Made by a program: the position numbers and the translations under genes. Shown here piece after piece: positions 1 to 12,414 of a stretch of DNA of 64,000 nt. How positions within the stretch are numbered: the first letter of the stretch is position 1; the number at the start of each line of letters is the position of its first letter. Below the pieces are notes generated by a model. It saw nothing but the letters and a program-made list of their open reading frames with translations. It did not search any database and was not told where the DNA came from. Source of the stretch: Quercus robur (Eukaryota > Streptophyta > Magnoliopsida > Fagales > Fagaceae); NCBI RefSeq assembly GCF_932294415.1, contig NC_065544.1, positions 30,987,710-31,051,709 on the forward strand. The letters run 5' to 3'.

Positions 1-353
1 AATATGATTATATGAAAAGGCATTGAACCATTGTCCACTTGAATTATGTATCAGGGTTTGGCTTTGTAAAGTAGTATTTTTTTTTTAATTCAAAAGGAGA
101 AAAATGATTTTTTTTTTTTTTTTAGTTGTAACTTGTAACTAAGGAGGTAATCATTTGTAACAAGTGCTCAAACCATTTAAATCATTATCTTTGACTTGCA
201 AATATTTTTCCCCTTAGTTCATGAGTTCATCATTTGATTACTTGGATGTAATAGTAATATAATTTGATTACAACAGATAATGATGTTTCTAGTTTCTACC
301 ACTATTTAATTTCTAGCATGTGTCCTGAAAATTTTACACATATGCTTTTCCAG

Positions 354-2245
354 TCGATAAAAGCAGGTTGCAACGAGGAATATGTTGATCCAGACATAAA
401 CAATTCAACATGCGTGGATGATATTGGACTTGTCGCAGAGGTTAGAGGACTTGCCCATCTAGTTGTTTCAAAACAAATTTATTTATTTATTTATTTATTT
501 TTAAATTCTAATTGTCTGTCACTAGTGAGAATTACTTACTGAATTTTCATTTACTTCATTTTATTTTATTAATCCTTATGTTTATGTAACTAAATGTGTG
601 ACTGAATTTGTAGTGCACAATAAGAGTAAATGATGCACACATTTTGGAACCCAAGTGTAGCTTTGCAACCCCCAGACCAAAAACCATGAACTGGGGAAGA
701 AAATTTTTTGACGACATACCGGATGAGATCATTCAATCACCTACTACACGCGAAGAAAAGTGGTGTCGGGTAACATTAATGTCTCTGACTGATTTTGTAG
801 AATATTGATTCCCACACATCCACTATTTCACATCTTTTTTTCTTTTCTTTTTTTTATATACCCATATTTATATATTAAAATATAAATATTTTCATGTCAA
901 TTGTGGATACATGTGTGAAATATTGAATTTGAATTGATCATGAAAAAATATTTTTCCAATTTTGTAAACTAGATTCTCTTGTTAAGGTCACCTTTATACT
1001 TCCTTGCAGAATAGCAATTATGTGCTCTCTTACATGTGGGCCAATGATCAAACTGTACAAAATGCTCTTGGTGTCCGAAACGTAAGTGACATTTCTCTAA
1101 CTGTCAGGTTAATAACGTTTTATTGTTGCTAAGGGTTATGTAGTTCAACTATTACTATCTAGTATTTCTATCAAAGACGTTTAGGCTTTAAATTTCCCTC
1201 TCCAACCACCCACGTAAAAAAATTACTTTAGAAGTTAATTTATGCCGAAAAAATAATAAACCAAGGCCAAAAGTTGTGGTATCCCAAGTCAAATTAATTT
1301 CAATAAGATGTTTTTGAAATGAAATTTTAGGGGACGATAATAGATTGGAAGAGGTGCAATAAAAGCATAGCTTATGATAGCAACCTCCACACCGTGGTCC
1401 ATTATCATGAAGAACTCCTAACGAGAGGCTATCGAGCTTTAATATACAGGTGATTTCTCATTACTATTTTGCTTCTGCTTCTGCTGTGATCAACTCAAAA
1501 TTGATCAGCTTTGTCACATTTATTAAATTAAAAGCATATGCATCTTTCAAAAAAATTATTCAAAATAATTCATTAATTTTTTTTTATTAAAAAAAAAAAA
1601 GGAAGACTCGCGTGTGGCAATTATTGTCTCATACCTCATGGTACATTTGGATAAGCCCATGGGTACCACCGGCTCGAACCGGAGCTTGGAGACCCCAAAC
1701 TCACACACACCCCAAGCTCTATTAACCTCGAATTAAAATCATTTTAATATTTCTTGATCATATAACTGTCATTGTTACAGTGGTGACCACGACATGATGA
1801 TTCCATATGTGGGTACACTAGCATGGATAAATTTTCTGAATTTGACAACGGTTGATGGTTGGAGGCCTTGGACTGTTGATGGTCAAATTGCAGGGTTAGC
1901 TTCTAATCTTTCTTTTTTTTTTTCTTATTATTTTTGTAACTCTGTACTTGTTAAGCTATATTAATACATATATGGAGAAAATTGTCATACTTATAATTCA
2001 CCTTTTTTTAATAGATTCACAGAGAAATATGTTAAAGCAAGTGGAGACGGCTTAACCTTTGCTACAGTGAAGGCAAGAAAAAAAAAATCTGGGTTTATTT
2101 AAAAATTGCAATAGTTTTCACAAGCAGGAAATGAGTAATTTTGATATTTTTACTTGAACAGGGAGGGGGTCACACAGCTCCAGAATACAAGCCTAAAGAA
2201 TGTCTTGAAATGGCAGATAGGTGGATGTCTTTCTACGGTCTCTAA
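354..2245 (+). CDS. Serine carboxypeptidase-like (SCPL) protein, 3' part of gene
   Basis: Seven C-terminal exons are readable: 354..440, 614..769, 1010..1081, 1331..1449, 1781..1894, 2015..2072 and 2162..2245 (TAA stop). The joined frame shows family landmarks in order: [17 protein letters not shown] followed by [17 protein letters not shown], the GDHDMMIP motif that carries the catalytic Asp (1782-1805), DGWRPW, and [11 protein letters not shown] with the catalytic His (codon 2171-2173). The catalytic Ser region and signal peptide must lie left of the window. GDHD and the His motif fit clade IA, which includes vacuolar acyltransferases using glucose esters as well as peptidases; the substrate cannot be told. 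All introns are GT-AG except the last (2073-2161), which has a GC donor. A polyadenylation-like AATAAA lies at 2339. Bases 1-353 are the upstream intron. No premature stop is seen in the exons present. Confidence 0.9.
1590..1735 (-). repeat. tRNA-related SINE-like fragment in SCPL intron
   Basis: Inside the fifth visible SCPL intron, the minus strand carries a Pol III B-box-like block (GGTTCGAGCC, around 1670-1680) and ends in a T/A-rich run near 1572-1600. It is less AT-rich than the intron around it. No convincing A box or target duplication was found, so this is a fragment call only. Confidence 0.3.
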
Positions 2246-2416
2246 GTACAATTTACACCTACGAAATTGTTCGAAGATTTTGATTTGTAATGATGTGTAC
2301 GAGATCAAGAGCCCCCAATTTCTTACTGTTGTACTGAAAATAAAATCCCCAAGTAGTTTTGTTTCTCTTTTCTTTGTTTTTTTACAACTACCCTATATAA
2401 AAGGTTGTCGCTTCTC

Positions 2417-2456
<40 letters not shown>

Positions 2457-4139
2457 TAAAAGGTTGTCAAAATCAGGATCTTATGTAGGATCGTGGAAAA
2501 TATGTGGGATTGTGGATCGTAGAATCGAATTGTGAATCATAAGATCCTACATATTTTTAGATTTAAAATAAAAAACACATTGATAATGACTTTATATGTT
2601 AAATAATAATGTAAGTAGTGATTTTATCCATAAAAAAAATAAATAAATAAAAATAAAAAACAGAGATTTGCATCATTTGATGCAATTTGTATGTCATACA
2701 TCGCTACGTCTATACTGACGAAACAAATATATTTAAGTTTTGACCCAATGTATCTAAAAAGTTCAATAATATGGAAATATTTTCCAAGTTTCAAGTTTAA
2801 AATCCAAAAGAAGTTATTATGGAAACTAGCGAACTAAAATATGAAATCCAAAAGTGAGATGAATATTAATGTGAAGTAAACATTTAATTATTCTCATTCT
2901 AAGTTTCTTATAATTACCGTCCTAATCAATATCATCCAGTTCATTATCTATATAGACATTGTATATTTGTATACTAAATCTGCAAAAGAGATCAAAATAC
3001 AACTCCATACTCAACTATTCAAGTTATACCACTTAGCAACAATTATAAAGCATGCTAAAAAAAAATCAATCAATCAATATACAAATACAAACATACTAAT
3101 AAAATTATATATAAGAAAAACATTTTAGTAATATTAGAACTCAAATTAGTATATTAATCAAACAAATTTAACATCATTGTAGCTTAAAAGGTAGCAAAGC
3201 CAATATAAATTCTTCATTTAGAAATGATGAAGCATTCCTTCATTTTGATTACAAGTGAACAAGAAACTAGAAAACATTTGCTTAGGTTAACACAATTATA
3301 TAAAATAAAATAAAATAAAAAAGTCATACCATCACAACATAGAAAAATAAAAACCCTTAAAACTTCATCAAAACCAAAAAAAATTCCCATAAAAAAATAA
3401 AAATAAAAAACCAAAAATTGATCTTACGATCCTACATGGGTCCATATTTGGTGTGTCCACTTTTTAAATTATCCAAAATACCTTCACACATTCCTCTTAG
3501 TGAACAATGTTTCTCTTTAAACTAGTTTGGGGAAAAAACTCTTAAAACTCATCTTATATCTTTTGAATAGATGTGAATTTTAAAAAACTAATCATTGGAT
3601 TTTATGTTTTTAATGCGCATGTCAAATTTCATTCAAATCGGATGTTATATACTATTTAATTAATAAACTTACTTTTTATGCATAATTTTAAATCATAAAA
3701 GCTTGAATTTTAAACATTTAACTATGACAGTTATTAATCTTTGATTTTTTTGAAAATTTTCAAGCATTAAGGATATAATAAGAACATATAATCCAACGGT
3801 TAGATTTTCAAAATTCACATCTAATAAAAAAAATCGATAGAGTTTGAAGATTTCTTTTCAAACTAGTCTGAAAAGAAACATTTTCCCCTCTCAATGAACT
3901 TGAAAAACTTCAAATAAAAGAGTCAAAATAACAAATTTCAAACACCTAAAATTTATGTAATAATTAAAATTTAAAATAAATTCTCTATATTTCCCATTTT
4001 TGCACTAAAATAATAACTACTTATGACTACCTATATCTTTCTCATTAAAAAATAAAAATAAAAATAAAATCTCTCTATCTTAGAATTGAGACTAAAGAAT
4101 AAATATGAATGTGTACTTATAACCTTTTATTCTTTTTTT
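2246..4139. other. Intergenic, AT-rich, no gene seen
   Basis: The SCPL 3' UTR runs to about 2.4 kb. The rest is AT-rich with short open frames only, none with a recognisable domain. It lies left of the tandem array and is single-copy within the window. Confidence 0.6.
2417..2458. repeat. A-run plus (TA)n microsatellite
   Basis: About 18 A residues are followed by roughly 12 TA dinucleotides, just beyond the SCPL polyadenylation region. Confidence 0.9.
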
Positions 4140-4710
4140 TTTTTTTTTTTATTGAGGAGTTTCATTTGAGAGTTCATAAGGGAATGGAATTGAATGATCA
4201 CGAGGAAATGGAAATGAATAAAATAAAATGGAATGTATTTAAGCAAGGGAAATGAATAAAAAAGAATGGAATGGAATGGAATTAAGTAATCTTGATTGGA
4301 TATTTTAAAATAAATGAATGGAATGTAAGTAATCTTATTTGGAAGTAACATAGAGGGAATGGAATGGAATCATTTTATGATAATATTACTATTAGACCTC
4401 TATTTTAAAATAAATGGTTGAATATATAGGGATATTTTGAAAGTTTTAGTAAAAAAATCATTAAATTTAATTTCATTCCCTCTCATTCCTCCCAATTCCA
4501 GGGGAAATAAAAATGTAAGGTTTTAAGAGAATAGAAAGTAATGAGTGTTCCCTCCTATCCATTCTATTCCCTCCCACTTAAACTTCTAAACAAAGAAATG
4601 TATTTTTCATTCCCTCTATTAAAACTCTTAAACAAGGGAATGAAATAATATTCTGAAATTATTCTTTTCATTCATTTCCATTTCATTCCATTCCCTTCTC
4701 CCAAACGAGG
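4140..4710. mobile_element. GAATGG-rich MITE-like element (left parent copy)
   Basis: The left half is rich in GGAATGGAATGG motifs and the right half in the complement (CATTCCATTCCC, ending CTCCCAAACGAGG), so the ends can fold back on each other like a terminal-inverted-repeat MITE. The interior is AT-rich and non-coding. From 4615 rightward the sequence matches 37038 onward and 58974 onward; left of that point it does not. The array junction is therefore inside this element. Family and target duplication were not established. Confidence 0.5.
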
Positions 4711-4776
4711 ACTAAACAATTATGTAACTTGTGTGAAGAAGCTAATAACAATATATAAAGATAGATCAAGAATATT

Positions 4777-4890
4777 GTAACTCAATTAGTTGACCTTTTT
4801 TAGTATTTTTAAGCAAGGTGTCAAGTGTTCAATTCATCTCTCTCTAACCTTTTTCCTTAAAAAAATAAATAAATAAATAAATAAAAATTT
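4777..4890 (+). repeat. tRNA-like SINE fragment
   Basis: An A-box-like stretch (AACTCAATTAGTTGACC) is followed about 35 bases later by a B-box-like stretch (AGTGTTCAATTC), and the block ends in a TAAA-repeat tail (4858-4886). This order fits a tRNA-derived SINE. Copies are at the matching places in units 2 (about 37195) and 3 (about 59131). No target duplication was identified. Confidence 0.4.
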
Positions 4891-5310
4891 TTTAAAAAAA
4901 TCTCTAACTTTAAATTATAAAATATAATAATAATATAAGACAGAGAGCAAACCACCAAGTCATTGAATACAATGATATGAACCAAATCCTTGTCAATATT
5001 AAGTTGACATTTGCATCAGTGCACATGTAAAATACAATACAATAAAGCAACAAATCACCGATCGATTAATGACAATGGCTGACACAACATTTACATCTAT
5101 CGAAAAAATATATATATATATTTCAAGGTTTTTCTCTATACTAATTAATATAGTCCTAAAAGCTCAAAATCAGATATTACCTATGCCAAGTTGCCAACAA
5201 GATTGCCTATACAAAAGCATAATATATATGTGCACCTCAGATAGCAACCAGAATAGGTGCCATCTTGTTCAGTTTCAACCTGGGACTTCATTTCCTCGTA
5301 TTGCACTATC

Positions 5311-5318
5311 TATAAAAG
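5311..5318 (+). promoter_or_regulatory. TATA box, MRS2-A1
   Basis: TATAAAAG lies 86 bases before the A1 start codon and is conserved in position upstream of A2 and A3. Transcription start sites were not determined. Confidence 0.5.
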
Positions 5319-6144
5319 TTATTAAAATAGTAGCATTGGTTTGGATATTACTTAGATTATAGCCATTGAAGAGGTACAGAGTGATGCAAAGGAATAGAGA
5401 GAGATGATCTCTGGTGGTGATTATCATCCTCCTCCTCATAAATCCAAGTCCCACATCGGCCAAACTAATGATTTCAGACCAAATCAAGTCCGGCCACTAC
5501 CAACTGGGCCTCGTAAGAAGAGTACAGGAATTCAGGCCTGGATGCTGATCAACAAAAAGGGTGAGGCCCAAGTTGTTGAGGCCGGAAAGTATGCGATCAT
5601 GCGGCGAACGGGCCTTCTGGCCCGAGACCTTTGAGTCCTCGACCCACTTCTCTCATACCCATCAACCATTATGGGCCGTGAAAAAGCCATTGTGATCAAT
5701 TTGGAGCATATAAAGGCAATAATTACAGGACTCGAGGTTCTCTTATTGAATTCTAGGGACCCAACTGTGATGCCATTCATTGAGGAGCTCCAAAACCGGA
5801 TTCAACGTTTTCACCATGCTACCATAGCTCAGGTTTCAACTGAGATTTAATTTTTAGGTTTTTTTTTTTAAAAATATTTTATAATATATTTGATGGTAAA
5901 TGAGAAAGAATGATACATGTCACTTTAAATCCATTCATGATTTTTTTAAAAAAATTAAAAAATTCCATTTATAATGGCCAATTTGTATTCAAGATACTTA
6001 CCTAGACATCCTAGGCTCAATTCCCACTAGGAGTTCTTTTGGATTACTTAATACAAAATTCTAGCAGGTAGAATCTTGTATCTATGGGTTACTCCCCAAG
6101 AGTTGATCCAAGGGATCTTGCCATGGTGAGATCCACGACATCAA

Positions 6145-6388
6145 AATTTTGTATTCTTGATATTATAAAATGGATAAACTTTAACTACAAAATTGGTTGT
6201 AACTTTATGCTACAATCTTATTTAATATCTTCTTATTAGAGGTGAATTTTAACAAATCCACCATTGAATTTTGTATTCTTGATATTATAAAATGGATAAA
6301 CTTTAACTACAAAATTGGTTGTAACTTTATGCTACAATCTTATTTAATATCTTCTTATTAGAGGTGAATTTTAACAAATCCACCATTG
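6145..6388 (+). repeat. 122-bp tandem duplication in A1 intron 1
   Basis: Bases 6145-6266 and 6267-6388 are near-identical. A2 and A3 have the segment once (from about 38598 and 60535), so the duplication arose in unit 1 only. Confidence 0.85.
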
Positions 6389-6854
6389 GATTACATCTTC
6401 TTTTTATATCCTCCATGCTTGTAAAATTTCTAGAAAATTAAAAATTAATAGCTATGTCATCATTAAATTGTTTAAATTGTAAGTTTTTTGTAATTTAAAA
6501 TTATACATAAAATATAAGCCTCTAGATCATATAGTAACTAATATCCGATTGACACAAATTTTAACATGTGTATTAAGAGCGTAAAAAACATGCAATTTAA
6601 CAGTTAAATTTTTAAAATATGTAATAATATTTATTTTATTGAATAAAGTTGTAATCTAAGGTTACAATAAATTTTGTATCTAAACTATGTCCTTATAAAA
6701 TTATTATGACTATACTATTTAAGGTAAGAGCCTTGAAGGTTAAAATTTGTACACATGAGTTCACATGTATAATTTTTTTTTTTTCTTTCAATTCAACCAT
6801 ATGGTTAGAATGATTCCATTTTTTTTTTTTAAATTTTTGGCCTATAATATATAA

Positions 6855-6888
<34 letters not shown>

Positions 6889-8667
6889 TTTCCTTTTCCA
6901 ATTTTTAAGGTTAATCTTGGGACAAGATTATTACCCTTAATTTGATTCTGATTTTAATTTGTAATGTAATGTTAGAGTAGTGGTTGCATTTTTTTTTCTT
7001 GGGCAGTCTTCTTATAAAAGCCTAAGTTCAAATTATTATCCAAATTACTTACCATGCTAATAAATCTTTAAGCAATTGGAATAGAAGACATTAATTTTCT
7101 TCCTTTTTTTTGTTTATTTCTTATTGTATTTATTTTAAATAAGAGAATTTGGTCCTAAGATGAGAGATTTTTGTATCTTATTGTGTTACTATTATAGAAG
7201 GGCGATGTTGATGGTTTGAATTTCTCTAAAGAATTTTCGAAGTTTGAAGATCAAGACGAGATCCTAAGGTGGAGGGAAAAACTGATGTAAAGAATCAAGA
7301 TGGATCAAAGGTTCTTCCATTTGAGTTTGTTGCATTGGAGGCATGCCTTGAGACTGTTTGTAACTGCTTAGAGAGCGAAGTAAATTTTACTTCTTTTTTC
7401 CAGTTTGATATATAGTCTTTTCTTAGTCTTTTATGAACTTGAATTTACATATGTTGTTTTACTGATTTCCTTTATTCTTTATTGTTATATTTTTTCCAAT
7501 TCAGACAATCACTTTGGAGCAAGAGGCTTATCCAACCTTAGATAAGTTGACCTCAGTGTTAAGTACTCTCAATTTGGAACGTGTCCGCCAAATTAAAAGC
7601 CGCTTGATTGAAATGTCTGGACGTGTTCAAAAGGTTGAGAGGATTAAAGGTTCTGAACCCCAAATAAATAAATAAAAAACATATTTTTTCCTTACAATAT
7701 GGTTTAATTCACTGTGATGATAGGACTTCACCATTGTTGATTTATACATTAGATTACACTAAAGAATTATACTATAATAATGTATTCATTTTTTTTTTTT
7801 TTTTTACTTTTAATTGTGGTCACACTCATCTGCAGGTAAAGGATGAGTTAGAACACTTCCTAGATGATGATGAAGATATGGCTCAAATGTATCTTACCGA
7901 AAAGTTGGTTTATGGTTCCAATATGAATGAGGGAGATGATATGGAATCAAATTTCGATGATAGGCATGTGATAGCACCACTGCCATATTTATCATATGAA
8001 TTCCAATTTTTTAGTTGTTTTAAACTACCATATATATGTGACATTTAAAATTTTCATTTATTTTATCAGGATGCCAACTAAAATCTCTTTGGAAACTTGT
8101 AGGTTTTCTATTTTATCTGATGATGAAGGCCAAAACCTTGAGAACCCCCATGGGAACCATGCTAGCAGTACTCAAAGTTACATGAATAAGAACCTTGATG
8201 TAAAGGAGCTTGAAATGCTCTTAGAGCCATATTTTGTGCAAATTGATGGTACACTAAACAAACTATCAACGGTACGTAGTCTTGTTTTACCTTACCACTT
8301 ATTGTAGATATGAACATAATTTAAAAAAATAAATAAATAAATAAATTCTTATATGAAGAACTTGAAGTACTTATAATAGTCCCCCTAGTTAAAGCCTATG
8401 CAGTTTATCAGATTAATTTTAACAACATATTATTAAGGTGAAATTCCTCTCACCAATTACTTGTTATACTAAAGTATAAAGCTTTTTGCATCCATAGCTT
8501 TGTAGTTTATTCCCACTTATTTGAGCATGCAAATCTCAACACCTAGTATCATTTTAAAACTTTAATAGAACATGATAAATACCCAATATCTAAAGAAGTC
8601 TTTGATGCTTGTGGTTCAATTGTCATAGTTTGACCATTTTCATTCAAACTACTAAGTGTGTGTTTGG

Positions 8668-8670
<3 letters not shown>

Positions 8671-8728
<58 letters not shown>
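8671..8728. repeat. Long poly(A) tract in A1 intron 5
   Basis: A run of close to 60 A residues. The same place in A2 (41005-41034) and A3 (62937-62971) holds shorter A-rich runs broken by T, so the tract is unstable or poorly assembled. Confidence 0.8.
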
Positions 8729-8730
<2 letters not shown>

Positions 8731-9266
8731 TAACTTATTTTACTATTCAACTTATTTTTGCTACTATTTATGGATTTCATTATACTTTTTGATACTATTC
8801 ATAAGTCTTACTATATTATTTCAATTAGCTTTTGCTTTTATCTACAATACTTTCAGCAAAAAAATTTCAATTTCAATAAAATAAGCAGATGTTAAACAAA
8901 TTCTTAATAAAACTTCCTCCACAAGCATGCGTTTAAAGTTGAACACTCGTGCACACTAAACATTCTTCTTGAATAGTTTGACTTTGACCAAACAAGACCA
9001 TTGACTAGTTAGATATTGACCGTTGACCAGCCGTTACTCGTTCAAGTGTTTCATCACGGTGTCTTCCTTTGTCGATATTCCTCAAGTCATTAGTGTACGT
9101 ACCATCCTTCAGCCACAACATTCCCTCCTTAGTCCATGATGTAGCCATTCTTAGGCTCTCGTTTATAGTCGTTTTTCAATATTCCTCCATTGCACGTTCA
9201 TTGTAACATTATAGGATAATTGTAATAAAACAGTTAAGTATGGTGAGAAGATATAGCTATCAAAGG

Positions 9267-10107
9267 TGTTTGTTTATGTTTAGAACCCTTAAACCATATT
9301 AGTTTAACCTAATAAATTAGTCAAATAATTACTTAGATTAATTATGAGATCTAAATTAAACACATGCAAATATATTACTTAGTGCGGAAAATTATAAAAG
9401 ACTGTAATATGATAACCTAGGAAAACCAATAAAACTAACCGTTTTAAGGAAAAAAAAACTTGAGGAGGATTTAACCTAACTATCCTTAAGGTAAACAAAT
9501 TCACTATGATAGAATGAAAATTACAATGGATTTAAACCCTAAATATGAAGTTACCTCTTGTAGAACTTACTACCCCAATCACATGTAGCTCCCACTCCAC
9601 AAACTCTTCTATCTTGGATTTACTGAACACAAACTCCCACGCTTGTGACTTTGACTTCCCACTCAAAGGTTTCAAATCAGCATTAGTAAATCTTTATGCA
9701 GTAACTTGTTTTCACTAGTTCTTGATTGTAGATATCTTGTTTTGGTAAGTGCTTGTTGAGTTAGAAGGTACATAAACATCACAAATCTCACAGGAGTAAC
9801 TCACAAAACTTCCAAGAGCTTGTAAAATATAGTTAGGATTTTTCTTTTATACCTAGTAGTGTTAGACTGAAACCCTTAAACGCTTTCGCAGGCTTGGGCT
9901 TGACTTAAAATTCTGCAATGATGTTCGATCAGTTGAGCTTCACAGTAGCTTGCTTCTATTTTCTGCAACTTGAAAGTTCTTAAAACTTGACTTGAACAAA
10001 CTTGAGCAATGTCTAATACCTAATCTAGACATGTTTTTATTATCAATTTGCCAACATACAAATATTTGGAAACTAAACATTTAATCCTAAATATTTAGAA
10101 CCTAACA
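9267..10107 (-). mobile_element. Solo LTR in A1 intron 5 (target duplication AAAGG)
   Basis: An 841-bp block starts TGTTTGTTTATG and ends CCTAACA, giving TG...CA ends. It is flanked by AAAGG at 9262-9266 and at 10108-10112. There is no internal coding region, so this is a solo LTR or a very short LTR element. A TATAAAAG on the minus strand near 9847 suggests minus orientation. It occupies the same site in A2 and A3, so it predates the array expansion. Superfamily is unassigned; Copia is my guess. Confidence 0.75.
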
Positions 10108-11152
10108 AAAGGCTTTCTTCTAGTGAACGCAAGCCAAAATTGAACCACAAAATCCCTTTGTCCACTTTCTCTCTATTCTCTCTTTCTTTGCTTTAGATTC
10201 CAACATAAGGAAACGAAATTATATTATTTACGAGCTTTGAAGTTTTATTTATCTTATTTAAGATGGAAATTTTAACTTGGATTGTAATGGTTTTTAACTA
10301 AACCTTATTAAAATTGTTCAATATCATGCAAGCATCACAAAAATGCACTCTAATTTTTATATATATATATCCTTAATAAGCATAAAAATGTGTTGAAAAT
10401 TTAGCATTGAACTCCATTTAACGTCGCTAATATTCTCTATTATTTCAAGAACACCATTAATTTTTCCATTGTTAATGTATAGTTCTTTTTTGGTGATTGT
10501 ATTTTGAAAGCTAAGGGAGTACGTACATAACACAGAGGACTTCATCAACATAATGTTGGATGACAAACAGAATAAACTACTGCAAATGGGGGTCATGTTA
10601 ACAACAGCTACCCTTCTACTAACTGCCTTTATTATTTCAGTTGGGTTCTTAAGCATAAACGTTAGAATTGCTCTATTCAATGATATAATAAATGGAGAGA
10701 AAAATTGGTTATGGACTGCTGGGGGTGGCAGTATTGGGTGCATAGTCCTATATCTCTTTGCTTATAGCTGGTATAAATATAAGCGATTGATATAATAATG
10801 GAGATCAAGGGGCCATTGATTGTAAAACATTTATTATATATTATGTTGAAAATACTTTGTATAGACACAATTTTGTTTGTTTGCTATTATTCTATACCTC
10901 TTATTGCATTTTAATTATCATCATGGACATGGTTTGTTTATGACTTAATCACAATTTGAGAGACTTCCAATGGCTAATTGATATACCAGTCACGCGATGT
11001 TTGTAATTTTTTATTTTAATTTCTTTTAAGTATCTAAATGTTTGAAAAGTTAGGTCACCGTATTTTTATTTCTTTTCAGCAATGTTGTTTAATGTTTACC
11101 AACTATTTTCTTATGTTATAGTAAATCTCAATCAAACAATCACCTAAAAAAT

Positions 11153-11433
11153 GGTAAATTACATTGACACTGTCAAGGTATAGCAAAATTAGAGTTGTTA
11201 TACCTAATTTTTTAAAAATGACACTATTGCCCCAAATTATCAAAATTATGACACTCAGTGCCCCGGCCCCCACCCCCCCTCCTTTTTTTTTTTTTTTTTT
11301 TTTTTTTGTGAATTATTTAGGAAACGGAGTGTTAAATATATTATTCATTTTGGAAGTGGAGCATCATTTCTTGAAAATCAGGTATAGTGAGTTTAATTTC
11401 GCTACACCTTAGGAGTTTCAATGATGTTTACCC
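11153..11433. mobile_element. MITE-like element with imperfect inverted ends
   Basis: The left end (GGTAAATTACATTG) and the inverted right end (GGTAAACATCATTG) match at roughly 30 of 42 positions. The interior has a C-rich stretch followed by about 25 T residues (11283-11307). Present at the same place in unit 2. No target duplication was established. Confidence 0.45.
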
Positions 11434-12218
11434 TTAAAAATTGGGGTTTTAACTTTTTAAAACAGTCTTTTTGGCAGTAGCTACAAAAGCCCTTGTGGTT
11501 TTATCGTAATACATAGAATCACATTGAGGTTTTAAGTGTAACGCTCAATCCTATGTGATATTGTCCTATGTGTAAACTGCTAATTATGTGACACTTAAAC
11601 CCCCTGTGAGTTTTTAAATTGTAACACAAAACCCTCCATGTGGCATTGTTTGTGTGAAAAATGTAACTCTAAATATACATGTTATCGCTTGAGTTACTCT
11701 TTTTTCTTTTCTTTCTTTGTTAATTTCAAAGATGATTAATAGTTTACACATAAATAATAAGTATTACACTCAAAACTTCAAGAAGGATAATGTGTTTTCA
11801 AAGAAACCTCAGAGATGTTGTGTACTTTTCCCTTTCTTATGAAAGGAAAAATAGTGAAACAACAGTTAAAAATTTAAATATTAGTGATAATACAATAAAA
11901 TATATACTATAAATTACAATAAATTTAAATTTAGAATTGAATCACTAGATTAGATTATAGGCACGAAAGTAAAAATTAGAATGAAACTAATGAGACTATT
12001 AGATATAAATCTCACTCTAATTAAAAATATTCCAGTCCTTTACCATTGGCAAAAGTCGCAAAACCCATAAATACGTGTAGCATATTTTCTATTTGACTAG
12101 CTCCTTGCATCATACATTGCCTAACTGTGTCATCCAATGTCTTAAGGTTATTATGCACTAATAACCCAAAGTTTTACCAAATAGAACAATTTTCTTTACT
12201 TGAAAATTGTCAAAAATA
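11434..12218. other. Intergenic, no gene seen
   Basis: AT-rich DNA between the MITE-like element and the SINE, shared with unit 2. No open frame of note. Confidence 0.5.
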
Positions 12219-12386
12219 GTGAGTTTCAGTTAGGTTAACTGGTAAAATTTTTTATGATTGAATAATAAATCTGGGGTTCAATCTCTACCTACACCAAAAG
12301 GTGATTGATGTCTTGGTCTGATAATAATGAGTATAATCATCAGAAGCATGTGTCATAAGTTAAAACTCTATAAATAAATAAAAATA
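12219..12386 (+). mobile_element. tRNA-derived SINE
   Basis: An A-box-like block (TTAGGTTAACTGGTAAA, near 12230) and a B-box-like block (GGGGTTCAATCTC, near 12273) have tRNA spacing, followed by a non-tRNA body and a TAAA-rich tail. Flanks TGTCAAAAATA (12208-12218) and TGTCAAATATA (12387-12397) differ at one base and look like the target duplication. The same insertion is in unit 2. Confidence 0.65.
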
Positions 12387-12414
12387 TGTCAAATATACAT
12401 TATTGTATTATAGG

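Larger units (their letters stand above)
5404..10795 (+). pseudogene. MRS2-like Mg2+ transporter A1, broken copy
   Basis: Six exons align with intact A2: 5404..5832, 7198..7379, 7505..7633, 7836..7963, 8070..8271 and 10511..10795. Two lesions break the frame. Codon 5632-5634 is TGA where A2 and A3 have CGA (a C-to-T change), ending translation after 76 residues. Exon 2 is one base shorter than in A2 near 7260, where GACGAG is followed by ATCCT instead of TCTCCT. Splice sites look intact, including the GC donor of intron 4, and the last exon is open to its normal TAA. The channel motif is SIN (10652-10660) instead of GMN. Exon 1 shows about 2% base difference from A2. A short N-terminal product is possible, but transport function is unlikely. 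Confidence 0.9.

Noticed and set aside
5972-6140. Possible tRNA-like repeat in A1 intron 1
   Set aside because: A CTAGGCTCAATTCCC block resembles a B box, but no A box, tail or target duplication could be found.
10652-10660. SIN motif as a sequencing error
   Set aside because: The same three codons occur in A1 and A2, which differ elsewhere, so the change is real and older than their split.
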